NCBI RefSeq assembly: GCF_052857255.1
Contig: NC_135505.1
Span: 58,089,368-58,153,367 of the forward strand
DNA length: 64,000 nt
Reading direction: 5' to 3'
Origin: Amblyomma americanum
Taxonomy: Eukaryota > Arthropoda > Arachnida > Ixodida > Ixodidae
Made by a program: the position numbers and the translations under genes. Below the pieces are notes generated by a model that saw nothing but the letters and a program-made list of their open reading frames with translations, did no database searches and was not told where the DNA came from. Shown here piece after piece: positions 40,080-51,896 of the stretch (positions within the stretch are counted from its first letter, which is position 1; each line of letters opens with the position of its first letter).

Positions 40080-43000
40080 GTAAGCCTACGAAATGCGTGA
40101 TGCGAATGGGACCCAGTAATGCACTCATGTTCTAGTTTTTTCCCTCAGAACACTCCACAACTTGTACTTTGTAGTGCAGCAACCAGTGCGTTCATCTCGG
40201 GGATACTTACCATTTTCAAATTCCACCGATTTCAAAAAACTATTTCCTTGCTGTGCAATCAGTCTTTGGTGTAAGCCAAATTGTGATACCTTAAGCAATA
40301 CCAAAGCACTCAGAGGGACATGTGCAGTCTTTCTGTAATCATGAATTTTGAACATTTCAGGCTACAACAGTCAGACAGTGCAGCTCCTGATGGAGCTCAG
40401 AGCCGATATCAAAGAGCTCAAAGGGAATCACGGAGCTGCTCTGCAGCATTGTCTTGGAGAAGAGCTGGTCCGATTGAGTTCCATGGGAGATGTTAGAAGA
40501 AAGCTTTGGAGACCTCGACAGAAGGGCTCTTTATTAAGCCAGGCTTTTCAATGGTTGTTGCAAAGAAATGTTTTTCTCATTGCAAGTTTTATAATCTGCT
40601 TTGCAAACATAGAAATTCTGCAATCGGCATTGTATCTCTCACCACTGTTTTCGATGGTTATTCAAAAATATGTGGTTATTTGGTCTTTGTGTTCACGTGG
40701 TGAAAAGATGAGCTCAGAATCACCTGGAGTACAGCTTTAAGCCAAAGCTAAAGTGGCTAATGCTTATTTTGTGGTACAGCTTGGGTACAGCATTCTAGAA
40801 GGCTGCAGTAGAAAAGGCGTAGCTTTTCCTGTGAACCTCCTGAAGTGGCTGCCTTGGCACGGTGCTAGCGTAGATAGCAAAGTCCCTGCCATGAAACGAT
40901 TCGACACAGATTGATGCAGCGCCTCCCCCACTCCCTATTAAGCACGAATAAAATTTCCTGATTTTTCATATCGCCTGGTTGGAAGCTCTGCAGTATGCTT
41001 GCACTTAAGTTTATGGCTGCTCCAAGCAACAAAAATTGAAAGTACCTGCCTAGAAAATTGAAATTTTCCTGGAGCCTGCAGGCATGAAAATATGGAGTGC
41101 AAGATGACTGAATTTGTACTGCTCTAACAGATTGGCATTTTTTTGAAGTTGTAGCATGTTTTTCATCTTTTAGCTGTTTCACATTTTTACCTTTCTCACT
41201 CTTGATCAATGTCTTGCAGTTTGCTTGCATGAAATGTGGTAAAATCATTCTTGGGTTTCTGGTAGAGCAAAGAAACATTCGGGGAGGGGGGGTGGGGAGG
41301 TTAATAGGGCATGCTTTGTCGCATCACACTGAAATGCTGTGACTCATGGCTTGAGCCTGTTTCGATCAGCTTGGCACCAGCACATTCTTCAAAGCAGTGC
41401 AGTGAAGACATGTGTATCGCTGCATTTATTTTGGTTGCACATGAGCTTTTTTTTCATCATGTGCATGAAACAACAATTCTTTGGGGAAAAATGTGTTTAA
41501 ACAATTTCTGGGTGCTAAGCATGGATGAAGGTCTTACTTATTTGCTGTGCGTTGTATGCAATTAATATGACAATTTATAAATTCTCATTCATTATTTATT
41601 TGTATTCAACATCTTATTATAATTTGTGGTGTAACGGTTTTCACACTAAGCGGCTTGCCATGATCGGAGGCGACACAGTGGACGAGGCTACACATCTTTT
41701 CCTGAAAAATTTCGTAAAGACGCCACTCGCCTTGCTGTTAACGCTGGAAGGTGGAAGGCACAGGCGACCTTTTAGGCAGCTTCTCCTGTATAGTGTGGTT
41801 GTTGGCGAGTTTTCGCGTGCCATGTTTGTTTGCCCTTGTTTGCACTTTGTGATGTTTCTGGTCCATCGAATTTTCTTTCGGCATTGTGTTTAACTGGTTG
41901 CTTGATTTACCGTGGCTATGATTTTAAGTGCCTAGCAGTAAATGCAATTCTTTTGAGAAGAAATGCCTACAGATACACCCTTTTTGCTTGTATTGGTAGC
42001 TCAATTTAACTGGCAGCAAGCATTTGACCTTAAAAATAATCTGCTTGAAGAGCTGATTTATACTTCTTTTAGGGCCACTGCAGTTGCTTGACTGGACAAC
42101 AAAAAGCAAAATAACTCTTTAATTTGAACTTAATTTCTCGGAACTATTACTTCGGTTCTGTCAACTTGCAGTGCATTAAAAGAGCTCTAGAATTCGTATA
42201 TTACTGGATTTTAATTTTTACTCTGTTGAGCTCGAGAGCTTCTGTAAAACACAAAATCTTAATTATCATAGTTTAATGATCTGTCGAATTTGGACGCTTG
42301 CATCTTTATCAGAAAATCATCAGGAAATGATTGAGATGTCAACAAAACCAAGCTACAAATTGTGGCATCCTTGTTCTATCCTTAAAAAGGCACTAAAACA
42401 GGCGCAATGAGGGTAAGAAAAGCTGATGAAACTGGTAGATTCTGAATTGACTATCAGCCTCCTGCAAAACTTTTCAGTATAGCTAATGTAACCAGTTATT
42501 GAAAATTAGAAACTGCCTCCATATTTTACCTCTCAACTCACACATAGCCGCCACAGCTATAGAGAGAGGAGGGAATACAATGGTGGAGGCGCTGCAGTCA
42601 CCTTCGGGGCCGGGCAAGCAACCGCCCTTTTTCTCTGTATTGATCGCGAACCAGTGATAGCACTCTGCATCATGACGTCATTTGCGCTAGCCAATGCAAT
42701 ACGTGCAATCTCAGGCGAGCGCCTGGTGACAATAGTTGCGGCGCAAGAGCACGAATTTTCGAAAATGCCCTGCAAGCTACCAGCTTGCTCTCGAGGACTT
42801 GTACGTGGCAACAACGCTCAGTGGTATTTCCACTACATAATGCACATATTTATTTTGTTGCCACTTTCTGAGCCCCCCTTTTGTGACCCTTTAGCTTATA
42901 TTTGTGCTCTTCAATGTCCACCCTTACTCACATCTAGGCCGCCTTCCATTCCAAGCGGACACCCTAAAGTTGGAGGCCATAAAAGTAAATTGGCAAAAAA

Positions 43001-44871
43001 AACTGCAAAATGCAAACAGCAGTTGGGAGAGTCACACACAATTATTTGACGCTGACATTTGTTAGCTAATAATGTCTAGCATTTGCCCATCCCTCATCTA
43101 GCTGGGCAAGTTTTGGGATCAGGACCTGTATTGGCACAACCACCGCTTTTTATTGGCTTTGAAAGTTTTTTGTAAAGTTTCAGTTGCTTGCTCCATCCTT
43201 TTCTTGTGAAGGTAAGCCTGTCAGATGTCATGTATAAAAAACAAAGGTTTCTCTTAGCGTCATGACAATAATGAACATGATTAGGAGCAAGCCATTAGGC
43301 GAAGCATTCTAGATATCAGTAATCTGTGGCAGCCCACATTATAATGAAAACACTGTCAGTGTTACACTACTTCCCAGAAAGTTTCTGTGTTATGCGACGC
43401 TGGCACCAGACAGATTGTGCAGCCACACTCAACTAGTCACTTGCTTGGCTAATGTCGATGTAAATGGTACCCCTTCCTTTATTTAGTCATACCTTGGAAT
43501 CCTGACAATGTACGAATGGGCTGCTAACTACTTACATTGTCTAGTTCCAAGATGTCGTATGGGTGAATAGTCTTGTGGATGCATGATGAGCAGCCGCGGG
43601 AGAATCTAGAATGGCACATTCATTGAGCCTCATCTTTGATAGTAATTACTGTAGAATACAATCCTGCATTTTTTGGCGCGCAAAAGTAGACCCATTAAAG
43701 ATATCGTTCTTTTTTTTTATTAACAGTAAAACGTTTCCGGGACTCTTTCGTATGTTGATGCCTATCAGATGGAAAAATACATTGAATGTAGAAAATATCG
43801 AATTTAAATTTAAATTTTTTCCACCTCTTGATCCAAATTTGTGATGTTTACAATAAAAAAGATCCTATGATCACCATCTTGAATTTCTAGTGTAACATAG
43901 CATGTAGAATATGTGCTAAAAATTTGGTTAGTGCCGCTTTCAGCTGTTTAATTAGTGAGCAGCAGTGGTACCTGTATTTTTATTTGTGGCGATTTCTAGC
44001 TTACAAAGGCAGTTTTCAGTAGGATTGAATTTTTGGGGATTAGCATGCATTACTTATTACAACAGGCTAACAGTAGTTTTCTCTAGGTAAAGTAATGCCA
44101 TTACAGGAAACTGGAATTAAATTCCTTCACAGCCTTAGTAGAGCAGAGACATATAATGTAGATGATATGCGGCTCTAGCTGAATATACTTGTTTAAAATA
44201 AAAGGTATGATAATAGGTTACAACATAAGAGTATGTTTCCAAGCAGAAAATTTTATTTACTGAATTCTGCTCACTATTTATCAGCATTTGCTGATTTTTA
44301 TTGTGATGTTTGAAACGATGTGCAAATAATTGGGAAACTACAAATAGCTGGTCAAATGTGTTTTATTCGGTTTACTTAACGAAAAAGTGTAGTGATCATT
44401 CGAATGAAACAATGCTTTCAAATTTTCGAGGTAGAATTGATTTGCCGTAATTTTGAATAGAGCTTGCTGTAGTTTTTTTTACATTTCTTTGGCTGTCTCA
44501 GAAGACAGTCTATTTTGGGAGTCGCCAGCGACACTGTGCTCTTCAATTTTCTTTGTACAACATGCACTCCTTTACAGATGTGCTAAAATTTGGTGCCTCT
44601 TTTTATGGTTAATGCCAATACACTGAATGTGTTTTTGCTGCAGTCTTCTCTATGCTATTACAAGGTTTGACCACATAGCTGAGAATTCATGTTTTGCACA
44701 TTCATAATTACAAACTGTCTGATTACAGCTGTTGTGGAGCGAAAGGTGCCTAATGCGGATGTGACCCGCATCAACTCCCATATTGCAAGCTTTTTGTGTG
44801 GCGCCAGGGACCGGGACGGTGGCCGGAAGGCCATGATGAACTTGACGTGGGCATTCCATCCTGACCACTAA
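40025..44871 (+). CDS. Spliced host gene encoding a DUF4806-like protein (partial)
   Basis: Four exon-like blocks on the plus strand fit one gene. The exon at 40025-40079 (after TTTTCAG, before GTAAGC) ends in phase 1. The next begins at 40361 after ATTTCAG, joins in frame through a GGC codon, and reads YNSQTVQLLMELRADIKELK, a probable helix. A later exon (from about 41651 to 41792) reads RLAMIGGDTVDEATHLFLKN, and the last (44729-44871) reads VVERKVPNADVTRINSHIAS, then GARDRDGGRK, and ends TAA. I-G-G followed later by W/F-L-x-x-A-x-D-R-x-G-G-R is the pattern I know from DUF4806 domains. AATAAA signals follow at 44895 and 44907. Function is unknown; proteins with this domain are numerous in arthropods. 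The 5' part and probably a small exon between 40520 and 41650 are not located. Confidence 0.6.
40361..40513 (+). CDS. Exon b of the DUF4806-like gene (3' end uncertain)
   Basis: It starts after ATTTCAG and completes the codon left by exon a. Coding character (ELRADIKELKGNHGAAL, then LSSMGDVRR) fades after about 40513. The frame stays open to 40738, so the donor cannot be fixed. Confidence 0.55.
41651..41792 (+). CDS. Exon c of the DUF4806-like gene
   Basis: It contains the I-G-G core. If it ends TAT-A at 41792 before GTGTGG, the phase-1 base joins the CT at the start of the last exon to give LLLYTVVERK, matching the domain. The donor is weak, and the acceptor at 41650 (CACTAAG) is only moderate. 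Confidence 0.5.
41793..44728 (+). other. Putative long intron
   Basis: This is 2.9 kb of A+T-rich sequence without a recognisable element. A 131-codon frame at 42654-43049 shows no family signature. Confidence 0.4.
44729..44871 (+). CDS. Last exon of the DUF4806-like gene
   Basis: It follows TCTGATTACAG. It encodes the C-terminal domain half and ends NLTWAFHPDH, then TAA at 44869-44871. Confidence 0.65.
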
Positions 44872-44894
44872 ATGGAGCTTTTGTGAAATAATGC

Positions 44895-44912
44895 AATAAA
44901 ATATGAAATAAA
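44895..44912 (+). terminator. Poly(A) signals of the DUF4806-like gene
   Basis: Two AATAAA words (44895-44900 and 44907-44912) lie 24 and 36 bp after the stop codon. Confidence 0.6.
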
Positions 44913-45109
44913 TCCACTTTTTAATTTCATATATATACTTCAGCTTGGCACTGCCATGCCGGAGTCCGACTCTGGCCATGCTAAGGCAGAGAAGCTTATG
45001 ATATTGGTACATCTGCATAAGATGTCGCTGTGAATACATCAGATTTTCTATAATTTGACCTGTTTATGCATGAATAATGTGTGTGCAGCCTGTGCTTTGT
45101 AGAGCTTCT

Positions 45110-45720
45110 GAAATGGGTTGGCCACTTGGCCCAAACTGGGCTTCATCAGGGCAGCTCCGATTGCTTGCACTTATAAATGCCGGTCTGGGCCACTTCGGGC
45201 TGCCCACTTGTGTCCAGACTGGGCTTCATCTTGGCAACCAAGGAGAGCTGCCTACTTTGGACCCAACTGGGCTGTCTAAAACATGAAATGGGCTGCCCAT
45301 TCGGGCCCAACAAGGACCCCACCAAGGCATTGAAAATGGGCGGCCCACGGGCCCAGCAAGAACCCCAACAGCGCATTGAAAATGGGCTGCGCACTAGGGC
45401 CCAACACGGACCCCACCAGCGCATTGGAAGTGGGCTGCTAACTCAGGACCAACAAGGGCCCCACGAGGGCACTGATTGGGGGGCCCAATATTGGCATTGG
45501 TCTCGTTTTTTCGGGGGAAGCGAAATGGGCTGCCCATGTGGGTAGAGATTGGGCCGGCCCAAACAGTCTGCGCTCGTTTATTCTCAGGTGGGCTGCCCAA
45601 GATGGATCTCTTCTGGCTCCTTTAGGGCAGCTCAAGTGGGCTGCCCATTTGGGCTCCTCCTGGGCACGAGTTTCAAATCCCACAAGGGGCACATATGGGC
45701 TGCCCACTTGGGGCAGACAA
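45110..45720. repeat. Cluster of TGGGC-x-GCCCA / GGGCCCA repeats
   Basis: The near-palindrome TGGGCTGCCCA (and variants such as GGGCCCAAC) recurs many times. Between 45285 and 45440 a unit of about 46-48 bp ending in GCGCATTG (or similar) is repeated three to four times. The G+C bias opens frames on both strands (for example 45177-45545 plus, 45438-45707 minus), but none looks like a protein family. It is a minisatellite-like array of unknown origin. Confidence 0.75.
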
Positions 45721-46049
45721 GGGGCCCCAATTCGGAGCCAACATTCTGCTACATGGGAGGTTTTGTGATGTAACCAATATCGTTGTTAATCTGAGCAAAT
45801 GTACAGGCCCTTGGCATAGGAACTGGATATCAGCGCCTTTGTTTCATGCAAGTGTAAAAAGGTCGCCGGTCCTTTCCAAGTACCTTGTAGTACCTCTTGA
45901 CAAGTATCGAGATAACGATTACTTTTGGAGGGAGAAAATTTAAGAACTGTCCACGCGTACACAGAAATTGTCGGGAAAGGAGCTGTCTATATTCGCGCTC
46001 GTAAACATATGTAGTGTGTAACTGGTTTCAAAACTGCGCTAGCTGTTGC

Positions 46050-46940
46050 AGGTCCTTTCGTTCTCTCGACTTACCATTCAATTGTTTTATCGTCTCTTCG
46101 CCGTTTTCGTTTGGCAGTCCTCATGAGAGAAGACTAATCCTGATAATTTATTTCTGCGTTTGAGAAAAGGGGGTCTTCCTTTGCCACACTTATACGTGAG
46201 GCATGTGGTGTCAAGATTTATGTTTATTCGATATCAATGCGACCCTTTTCTGCAGAATTTTATTCATGTGAGGCTTTCTCCGGCTTTTCCAAACTATGTT
46301 ATTTCCACTGTAGACGGGAGGCGATACAGTGCAAGTAGATTTCAGAAAGAAGTGGTCTTTCCTTTCCGGTTTCTAAATTGTTGGTTCAGTTTGGAATACC
46401 TTTTAAATGCCACGCGTAAGAAATATCTAAAAGATTTGCTCGGCTGTGTCTTCCCTGAGCCAATATATCGATCTCTGTATGGTGGAGGCCAAGGAGGAAA
46501 TATTTTTAAAAAAGTAGGGATAATGGTGGTGCCAGCGGGTGTGAAGACGTTTTTCTTCAAGTTGCACTCTAGTACGTTGCCGGTTAAAAAATGGATGGAG
46601 GAGAAGGAATTGTTGTTACCATGGGGTGGTGACTGCTTGTTATGTGACAAAGCAGATTCAATAGAGCACGTTGTTATTGATTGCTGGGATGCGATGCTCT
46701 TTTGGGACGTGCTTCAGCGTAAAATAAAGAGACTTGCCCTTGGCGCCGTAAGGAATACGATTCTTGGACGTTGATCCAGATCTTTATATATACGATATAA
46801 TTTTCATTCTTGGCCTGCACAGCATTTGGCGAAGCGAGGCGGCTGTACGACACTGCGATGAAGATGCGCGGTCTATACGAGATTACTTCAAACAAAAAAT
46901 ACTTAAGCTACGTGAAGTGTACAAAGAGCTGTTTTGTAAA
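46050..46940 (+). pseudogene. 3' part of a zf-RVT-type LINE ORF2
   Basis: The frame 46160-46774 contains GGLPLPHLYVRHVVSRFMF, VKTFFFKLHSSTLPVKKWM and CLLCDKADSIEHVVIDC with FWDVLQ. The C-x2-C ... H-x4-C segment is the zinc-binding domain found after the RT in some LINEs. A second frame continues to 46940 with IFILGLHSIWRSEAAVRHC and REVYKELFCK, then a TGA stop. The RT is missing, so the copy is 5' truncated. It is the same general LINE type as 22040-26437 but a different copy. Confidence 0.7.
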
Positions 46941-47104
46941 TGAAGTTATCGAGTTTATGAGAGAGCTGTGTTCTTTGAAACAGTCTTGATTTTCTCACGT
47001 GACTTAAACACATGTCCGCTCTTGATGTTTCATAATGTACCGCAGAACATGTTCACGATCTCTTGTAAACTGTCGAAACAGGAAATAAGGACAAAAAATT
47101 TCCG

Positions 47105-47175
47105 TCGCGGAATTGTGGTTAGCGTAGTGCGCTGCGGATGTTGATGATGGTGGTTCGAATCCTGTTGTGTATGGT
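47105..47175 (+). repeat. tRNA-like (SINE head) fragment
   Basis: TGTGGTTAGCGTAGTGCGC resembles an A-box, and GTGGTTCGAATCCTG is a near-perfect B-box. The ends do not pair as an acceptor stem. The following T-rich run (47178-47184) could terminate Pol III transcription. Confidence 0.5.
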
Positions 47176-47199
47176 GCTTTTTTTCGCCCCCTCCTTTTC

Positions 47200-48300
47200 T
47201 TACTTTCCAAATTGTATGGCAGCTATTTTATGTATCCAATTTCTTCAATTCCAGCCCAGCGGTTCTCGGTCCCAACAGATATACATACACGACGCATATG
47301 ACACGTATGACACGTATAACATATGGGCACGTATGGCACAATCCACGATGTCGTATGTGTTAGACATATATGACACATATATCCGAGATTTTTCGATAGG
47401 GCTGTCGTTATAAATTTGCCTTCCCAGAAAAAATACAGCAAACACTAAACGTAAAAAAAAAAACGAGGAAAAGCGATACTACTCCTCATACACGACCGTC
47501 AAAAACACACCACATTGCTGTGGTACAACTGCATCTGAAAGTTAACTCTCACAAATTTCTAACAATCAACTTTCTAACTACCATCGTCTAACATTTTAAC
47601 TTTATGTGTGATTTCACCACAGCGATGTGTTCGTTCTGTGTATTGTGTATTGTGAGTAGTGTTGTTTTTTGCATTTATGTTTGGTGTTGTTTTTGTTCTG
47701 AAAAGGAAAAATTATAAGGACAGTTTTTCTCAATAAACATCAGTTGAGAGTCCGCGCCTCTGTTTTTTGTCTGTATCTAACATGTCCAGTATTCCTACAC
47801 TGTTCAACGAATTAATCTTCTTATGCTGTGGGAGCATTCTCTCTGCGTGATTTCAACCCAAAAAAGGTCTTTTTCTATACCTAGAATTTTTTCTCATATT
47901 TTTTAAAGAATACATTTTTTAATAAATGTACTGCTAGGATTGCTGCTTTCACCAAATCATAAGTCACCCCTGTATAATTTTTAAAAGCTCAAATATTTAT
48001 TTCATGTTAAGTATATATTATTGGTAGACAGGCTACTTGGGTGTTCAGAACAGTTTTGGTTGGAGGAGGGGGTATAGCAATATTATTACAGGGTTAAGCT
48101 ACGTGTTATCAGAAATTTTTTTTTCCAACAGAAAAAAGCATCGTTCCTTGGGAATAAGTAGTTGCGCACGTTTAAAGTTTCAGAATCAATTCATGTTTTT
48201 TGTTCTATATCTGTTAGGTCTCACTGTGACAATTAGCATTTTGAGCGTGAGATGACTGTTAATTTTGTAGCGAGAGCTACACTACGCTACCCAGTCGAGT
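47200..48300. other. Non-coding sequence
   Basis: Short imperfect repeats of TATGACACGTA occur at 47296-47390. I see no gene. Confidence 0.45.
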
Positions 48301-48330
48301 ATTTCGCCGCGAGCCTCGGAGGCCGATAGT

Positions 48331-48571
48331 GCGCATGGGCGAAACACGAGAGGAGCAGCATATGCGCGGCAAATGACATCAGAGTTCACCGCCGCCGCGC
48401 GAGTAGCCGCGTGGGCTCGACTACGCCCGCCGGTGCCGCGCTGGAATGCGCATGAGCGGCAAACGGAGAAAGGCAGCAGGTGCGCGGTGCATGACGTCAG
48501 AGCTCGGCCGCCACCGCGGTCCCGTGTAGGGTCATGTGGATAAACTATGTATGTGTGGCTGTGTGTATAAG
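48331..48571 (+). promoter_or_regulatory. CpG-rich duplicated block with CRE words and a TATA box
   Basis: Two related blocks (48331-48410 and 48447-48520) share GCGCATG-GCG, TGCGCGG and TGAC-TCAGAG, about 117 bp apart. The second contains a perfect CRE (TGACGTCA, 48492-48499), the first TGACATCA. TATAAG lies at 48566-48571. The G+C content contrasts sharply with the surroundings. This looks like a promoter for the ORF at 48645. Confidence 0.5.
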
Positions 48572-48578
48572 AGCTGAG

Positions 48579-48653
48579 GTGATACGACTCGACGTATCAC
48601 AATCGCTTCGTATCGGTAACAAAAATTAGACACCAGCCGCCGCTATGCGGCGG
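48579..48653 (+). other. Two perfect hairpins between TATA box and ORF
   Basis: GTGATACG (48579-48586) pairs with CGTATCAC (48593-48600) around a 6-nt loop. CCGCCGC (48637-48643) pairs with GCGGCGG (48647-48653), and the ATG (48645-48647) lies in and beside its 3-nt loop. Confidence 0.7.
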
Positions 48654-48899
48654 TATCGTCAGAAGAAGATCGATTCTTCGGACCCAGTAATTGTCGCCTG
48701 GTACTTGGCCGCTCTGCAGAGAAAAATGAACACCAGAAGGCTATACGAGCAGCGGAGACAGCTGAGTGAAGAACGTCTTGCCAAGGGAAGACGCCAAGAG
48801 TCGGAGCGTAACCATTGGCGCATAGCAGTTCGCATGGTTCCTTCGGAAGAAAAGCAAGATGAAGCAATGAAAACGGCGTCATCATTAACAGCAACTTAA
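48645..48899 (+). CDS. Small basic protein of unknown function (84 aa)
   Basis: The frame runs from the ATG at 48645 to the TAA at 48897-48899. The product is rich in Arg, Lys, Gln and Glu, and residues 20-60 (AALQRKMNTRRLYEQRRQLS, EERLAKGRRQESER) look like one long charged helix or coiled coil. There is no signal peptide or membrane segment. The upstream CpG-rich block, TATA box and spacing suggest a transcribed unit with a start of transcription near 48595. I do not recognise the family. It could be a first exon, a mobile-element ORF or a repeat-borne gene. The opposite strand is also open (48643-48894), which weakens the coding case. Confidence 0.4.
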   Translation: MRRYRQKKIDSSDPVIVAWYLAALQRKMNTRRLYEQRRQLSEERLAKGRRQESERNHWRIAVRMVPSEEKQDEAMKTASSLTAT

Positions 48900-51005
48900 G
48901 AATAAGATGTAAAAGCTCGTTGTAAAACCGACCACGTGATTAGACCAGGGGGAACTGCAGCTCTGGCTACGTATATCCTGGCATAGCTGAGTTAAGCCAC
49001 TCCCGATTTTTTGTCAATGCGCTGTTGAATTGGTGTGCTTAATAGTTCGTCACACTCATCACTAGGGCCAAGACCAACGGCTTCGTTGGCGCCAACTCAA
49101 TGTTCATCTTTCTCCTGCAAGAAATAGCTGATTGCCAACCAAGCCTGCAGAAAGAAAGCCACTGATATCATGGAAAGTGAAATGATCTTATACGTTCACA
49201 TATTTCATCTGGTTTTGACTAGGTGGTACAATTCCATTGTCAAAAGAGAAGTCAATACTCATATGTGAGAGAAATTCTCGAATGTGAGTATATACCCTTT
49301 TTTGTCTAATTCCTAAAATATTGGAAGGTTTGTTGCCCACATGTGCAGAAAATGTTTTTTTTTTTAAACTGGTGTTACAACTTAAGTTCCGAAAGTGAAG
49401 GCCTGCATGTGAAGAATGTGGCACAAGCGCCATTTTCAGTCTGTAATAAACACCTCTTAGTTTGCCCAAATGCGCCACGCCACAAATTAAAGTAATTACA
49501 TGAGAGCCCTTTCAGGACATCTAACAAATCAACAGTTCTGTCGCTTAAGAGAAGTCTATATCGTGGTGTTTACCATTTGCTACCCTGCGTATGCTGGCAA
49601 GCCATTTCAAGGAGGAAAATGCGCATTTCCCCATTTGCCTCAGGCATGTTTCTCCGTTTAGCTGCTGCAGCAGCTCGGTGCCGTCGGCCACCGGACCAAA
49701 AGGTCGCGATATCAAATCCTGGCTTGTACAGCCCCATTTTGATAGCGGTGAAATACAGAAAGGACTCGTGCACTGTGGAAGTCATTTTGCACGTTAAACA
49801 AGCACAGGTAGTCTAAGCGAACCTTGGAGCCGTTCACTGCTGCATCGCACAGAGCCGACATGCAGAACCACAGCCCCTCCGAAGCCATCCGAAGCCCTCC
49901 ACTGCGCCATGACGCAAAGCCCTCATGCAGCTTCGGGGCAATAAACTCCGTTTGCCGTTAATTTTCAATTTATCGTTAACTCACAGGACAGTCTCCAATG
50001 ACCAGATTCCTGCAGAGGCTGGGTGTCCGTACTGCTGCTTTTTTTTTCACAACAGAAAAGGTGCTCAAGGATCTCAGTGAGCCAACTAGGGCAGGCCTTC
50101 AGGAACAAATACATGAAGGAGATAAGAGAGTCATTCCATATGGTGGCGCAATTTCATTGTTTTTGAAACAAAACGGGGGCTAATGGGCCACAGTTAGATC
50201 AAAACTTTACGCTCCGCAAGAGCTTGCCTAAGAAGGTGTAGGCTAGTTGAGGGTTACTATCACGTAATCAGTCGGCAAAAAACAGCATTAGAGGTTGTTA
50301 AAATTTGTTGCGATCTATGCTGTTTCGTTATCCTGTGGCATAGGAGGCTTTGGACAAACGGCGGGCATTAAAACTAGATTATAAGATAGTGATGCTGCAA
50401 AACAGAACAATTATTGACAACCTTGGCGTGCGCTCAGAAGTTGCACAGAGAAACTTTTCAGAAGTTTTGGAGATTGAAAATGGGGACTTCTTTTTCGGCT
50501 GTCCTGCTGTCTTCGGTTGGCTGAAGAGCATTCCTACCTTGATATAACATTGTGCAATATGTGAAGCATTTCTGCTGCGGCATTTTGGTTGTTTTACTTC
50601 GTTTTACTGTATACATACTGTATACATATTACATATTATTTTACTGTATACATATTACCATAATTGCTGCCAATATTCTGCTGCAGACAAGATATAAATT
50701 AGGTTGGCCCTTTCGCGTGTGCCTGCTCCTTCAAGTGGTTTTGTCTGGCTTTCGATGTGCCCATGTACAAAGAACGTTGAATTGTTACTTTGATGCGTAA
50801 AAAGCTGCACTTCAAACTTACGCTGAGTAAACGAAGTGACGGAGTGGAAGATTATTACAATTATGAGTTCATTACCTGCATAAATCTAAGCAGTCCACTA
50901 CATTGATGTATTCTTCATGCAATGAAATAATTTATGGTTACGTTGACGTTCGCCCTGCGTAGTTCGGTTGTTGTTTTAAGCTGTTGTGCACTGAAGACAG
51001 TGGCA
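48900..51005. other. Non-coding sequence
   Basis: Short open frames (for example 49577-49816 and 50350-50547) have no recognisable motif. I cannot support a gene. Confidence 0.4.
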
Positions 51006-51009
51006 AAAA

Positions 51010-51160
51010 TTCGCGTTGAATATTAAGTAGTTGCTACACATTCGCTTCCAGCTGGCAGGTCTTGCTCGATACTAATTGACATTCAATATCGAGCAAGCCA
51101 TGAGCCAGCTGCAGGCCATTGCAAGCGGGTGTGTAGCGACTGCTTAATATTCCCCGCGAA
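51010..51160. repeat. Imperfect foldback (about 150 bp)
   Basis: The outer arm TTCGCGTTGAATATTAAG (51010 on) pairs with CTTAATATTCCCCGCGAA near 51160. The arm continues through GCTACACA, and CTTGCTCGATA (51061-51071) pairs inwardly with TATCGAGCAAG (51087-51097). The right arm has a small extra segment. It resembles a MITE or a long hairpin. Confidence 0.7.
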
Positions 51161-51896
51161 GCTCTCGAGTTTACAAGAGTAAAACGGAGAAGGATTCAAG
51201 ACAAAGCTTCATTAATAAAGCTTGCTATCGGCTGCCGGGACAGTGTCGGCGGATAGTTCGACAGAGGTCTCAAAGTTAATTGTTTTTACTTTGGCTGGCA
51301 CTGGCAGATGATATCAGGCCACTTACAAACGATTAAAATTCGGTCCCGATTGTGTATAGGATCCTGATCGGCCATACATCGGGAAGTTGGCAAAACGTGT
51401 CGGACGACTAGCCGCACGGCTATTGGTACAAATATATTATTATGTAATGCCTTGCACTTGTACATTAAAGAATGCTTTGACTTTGAATGTCAGCCGCTCG
51501 GAGGCCGATGTCTACCCCCAACCTCGGCCCAGAGTATTTCGGCAAGGTCGGCTCATGCAGTTCTGATCTGCTTGCCTATGTAAGGCCGTCATCACACGGA
51601 GATCGTTTCGTCCCTTGGGAAACTGTCTTGTTGTTGTTGCTGTTGCCTTCGTGACATGGCACATATGCACGACGGGAGATTGGACAGTGTTCAGTGGGGA
51701 GACCCCATACAATAGGGTAAACTGCTGTCAAGTTAAGTATTGTGCCCTGGGTGAAATTTCAGAGTAATTAGGAAGAAAAAACAAAATATCCAGAGATAAT
51801 ATCTGAGAATTAAATATAGGAAAATACCCAAACGCTCTTTTAAATGCGGAAATTTTGGAATTTAACAGAGTATACTAAGGGGCCAGTTGGTCACAC

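Noticed and set aside
42654..43049. 131-codon frame in the putative intron as an exon of the DUF4806-like gene
   Set aside because: No similarity to the domain, no matching splice phase that I can see, and low-complexity composition in parts.
45177..45707. Repeat-rich frames on both strands as proteins
   Set aside because: They follow the TGGGC/GCCCA repeat on both strands equally, so the open frames are due to composition.
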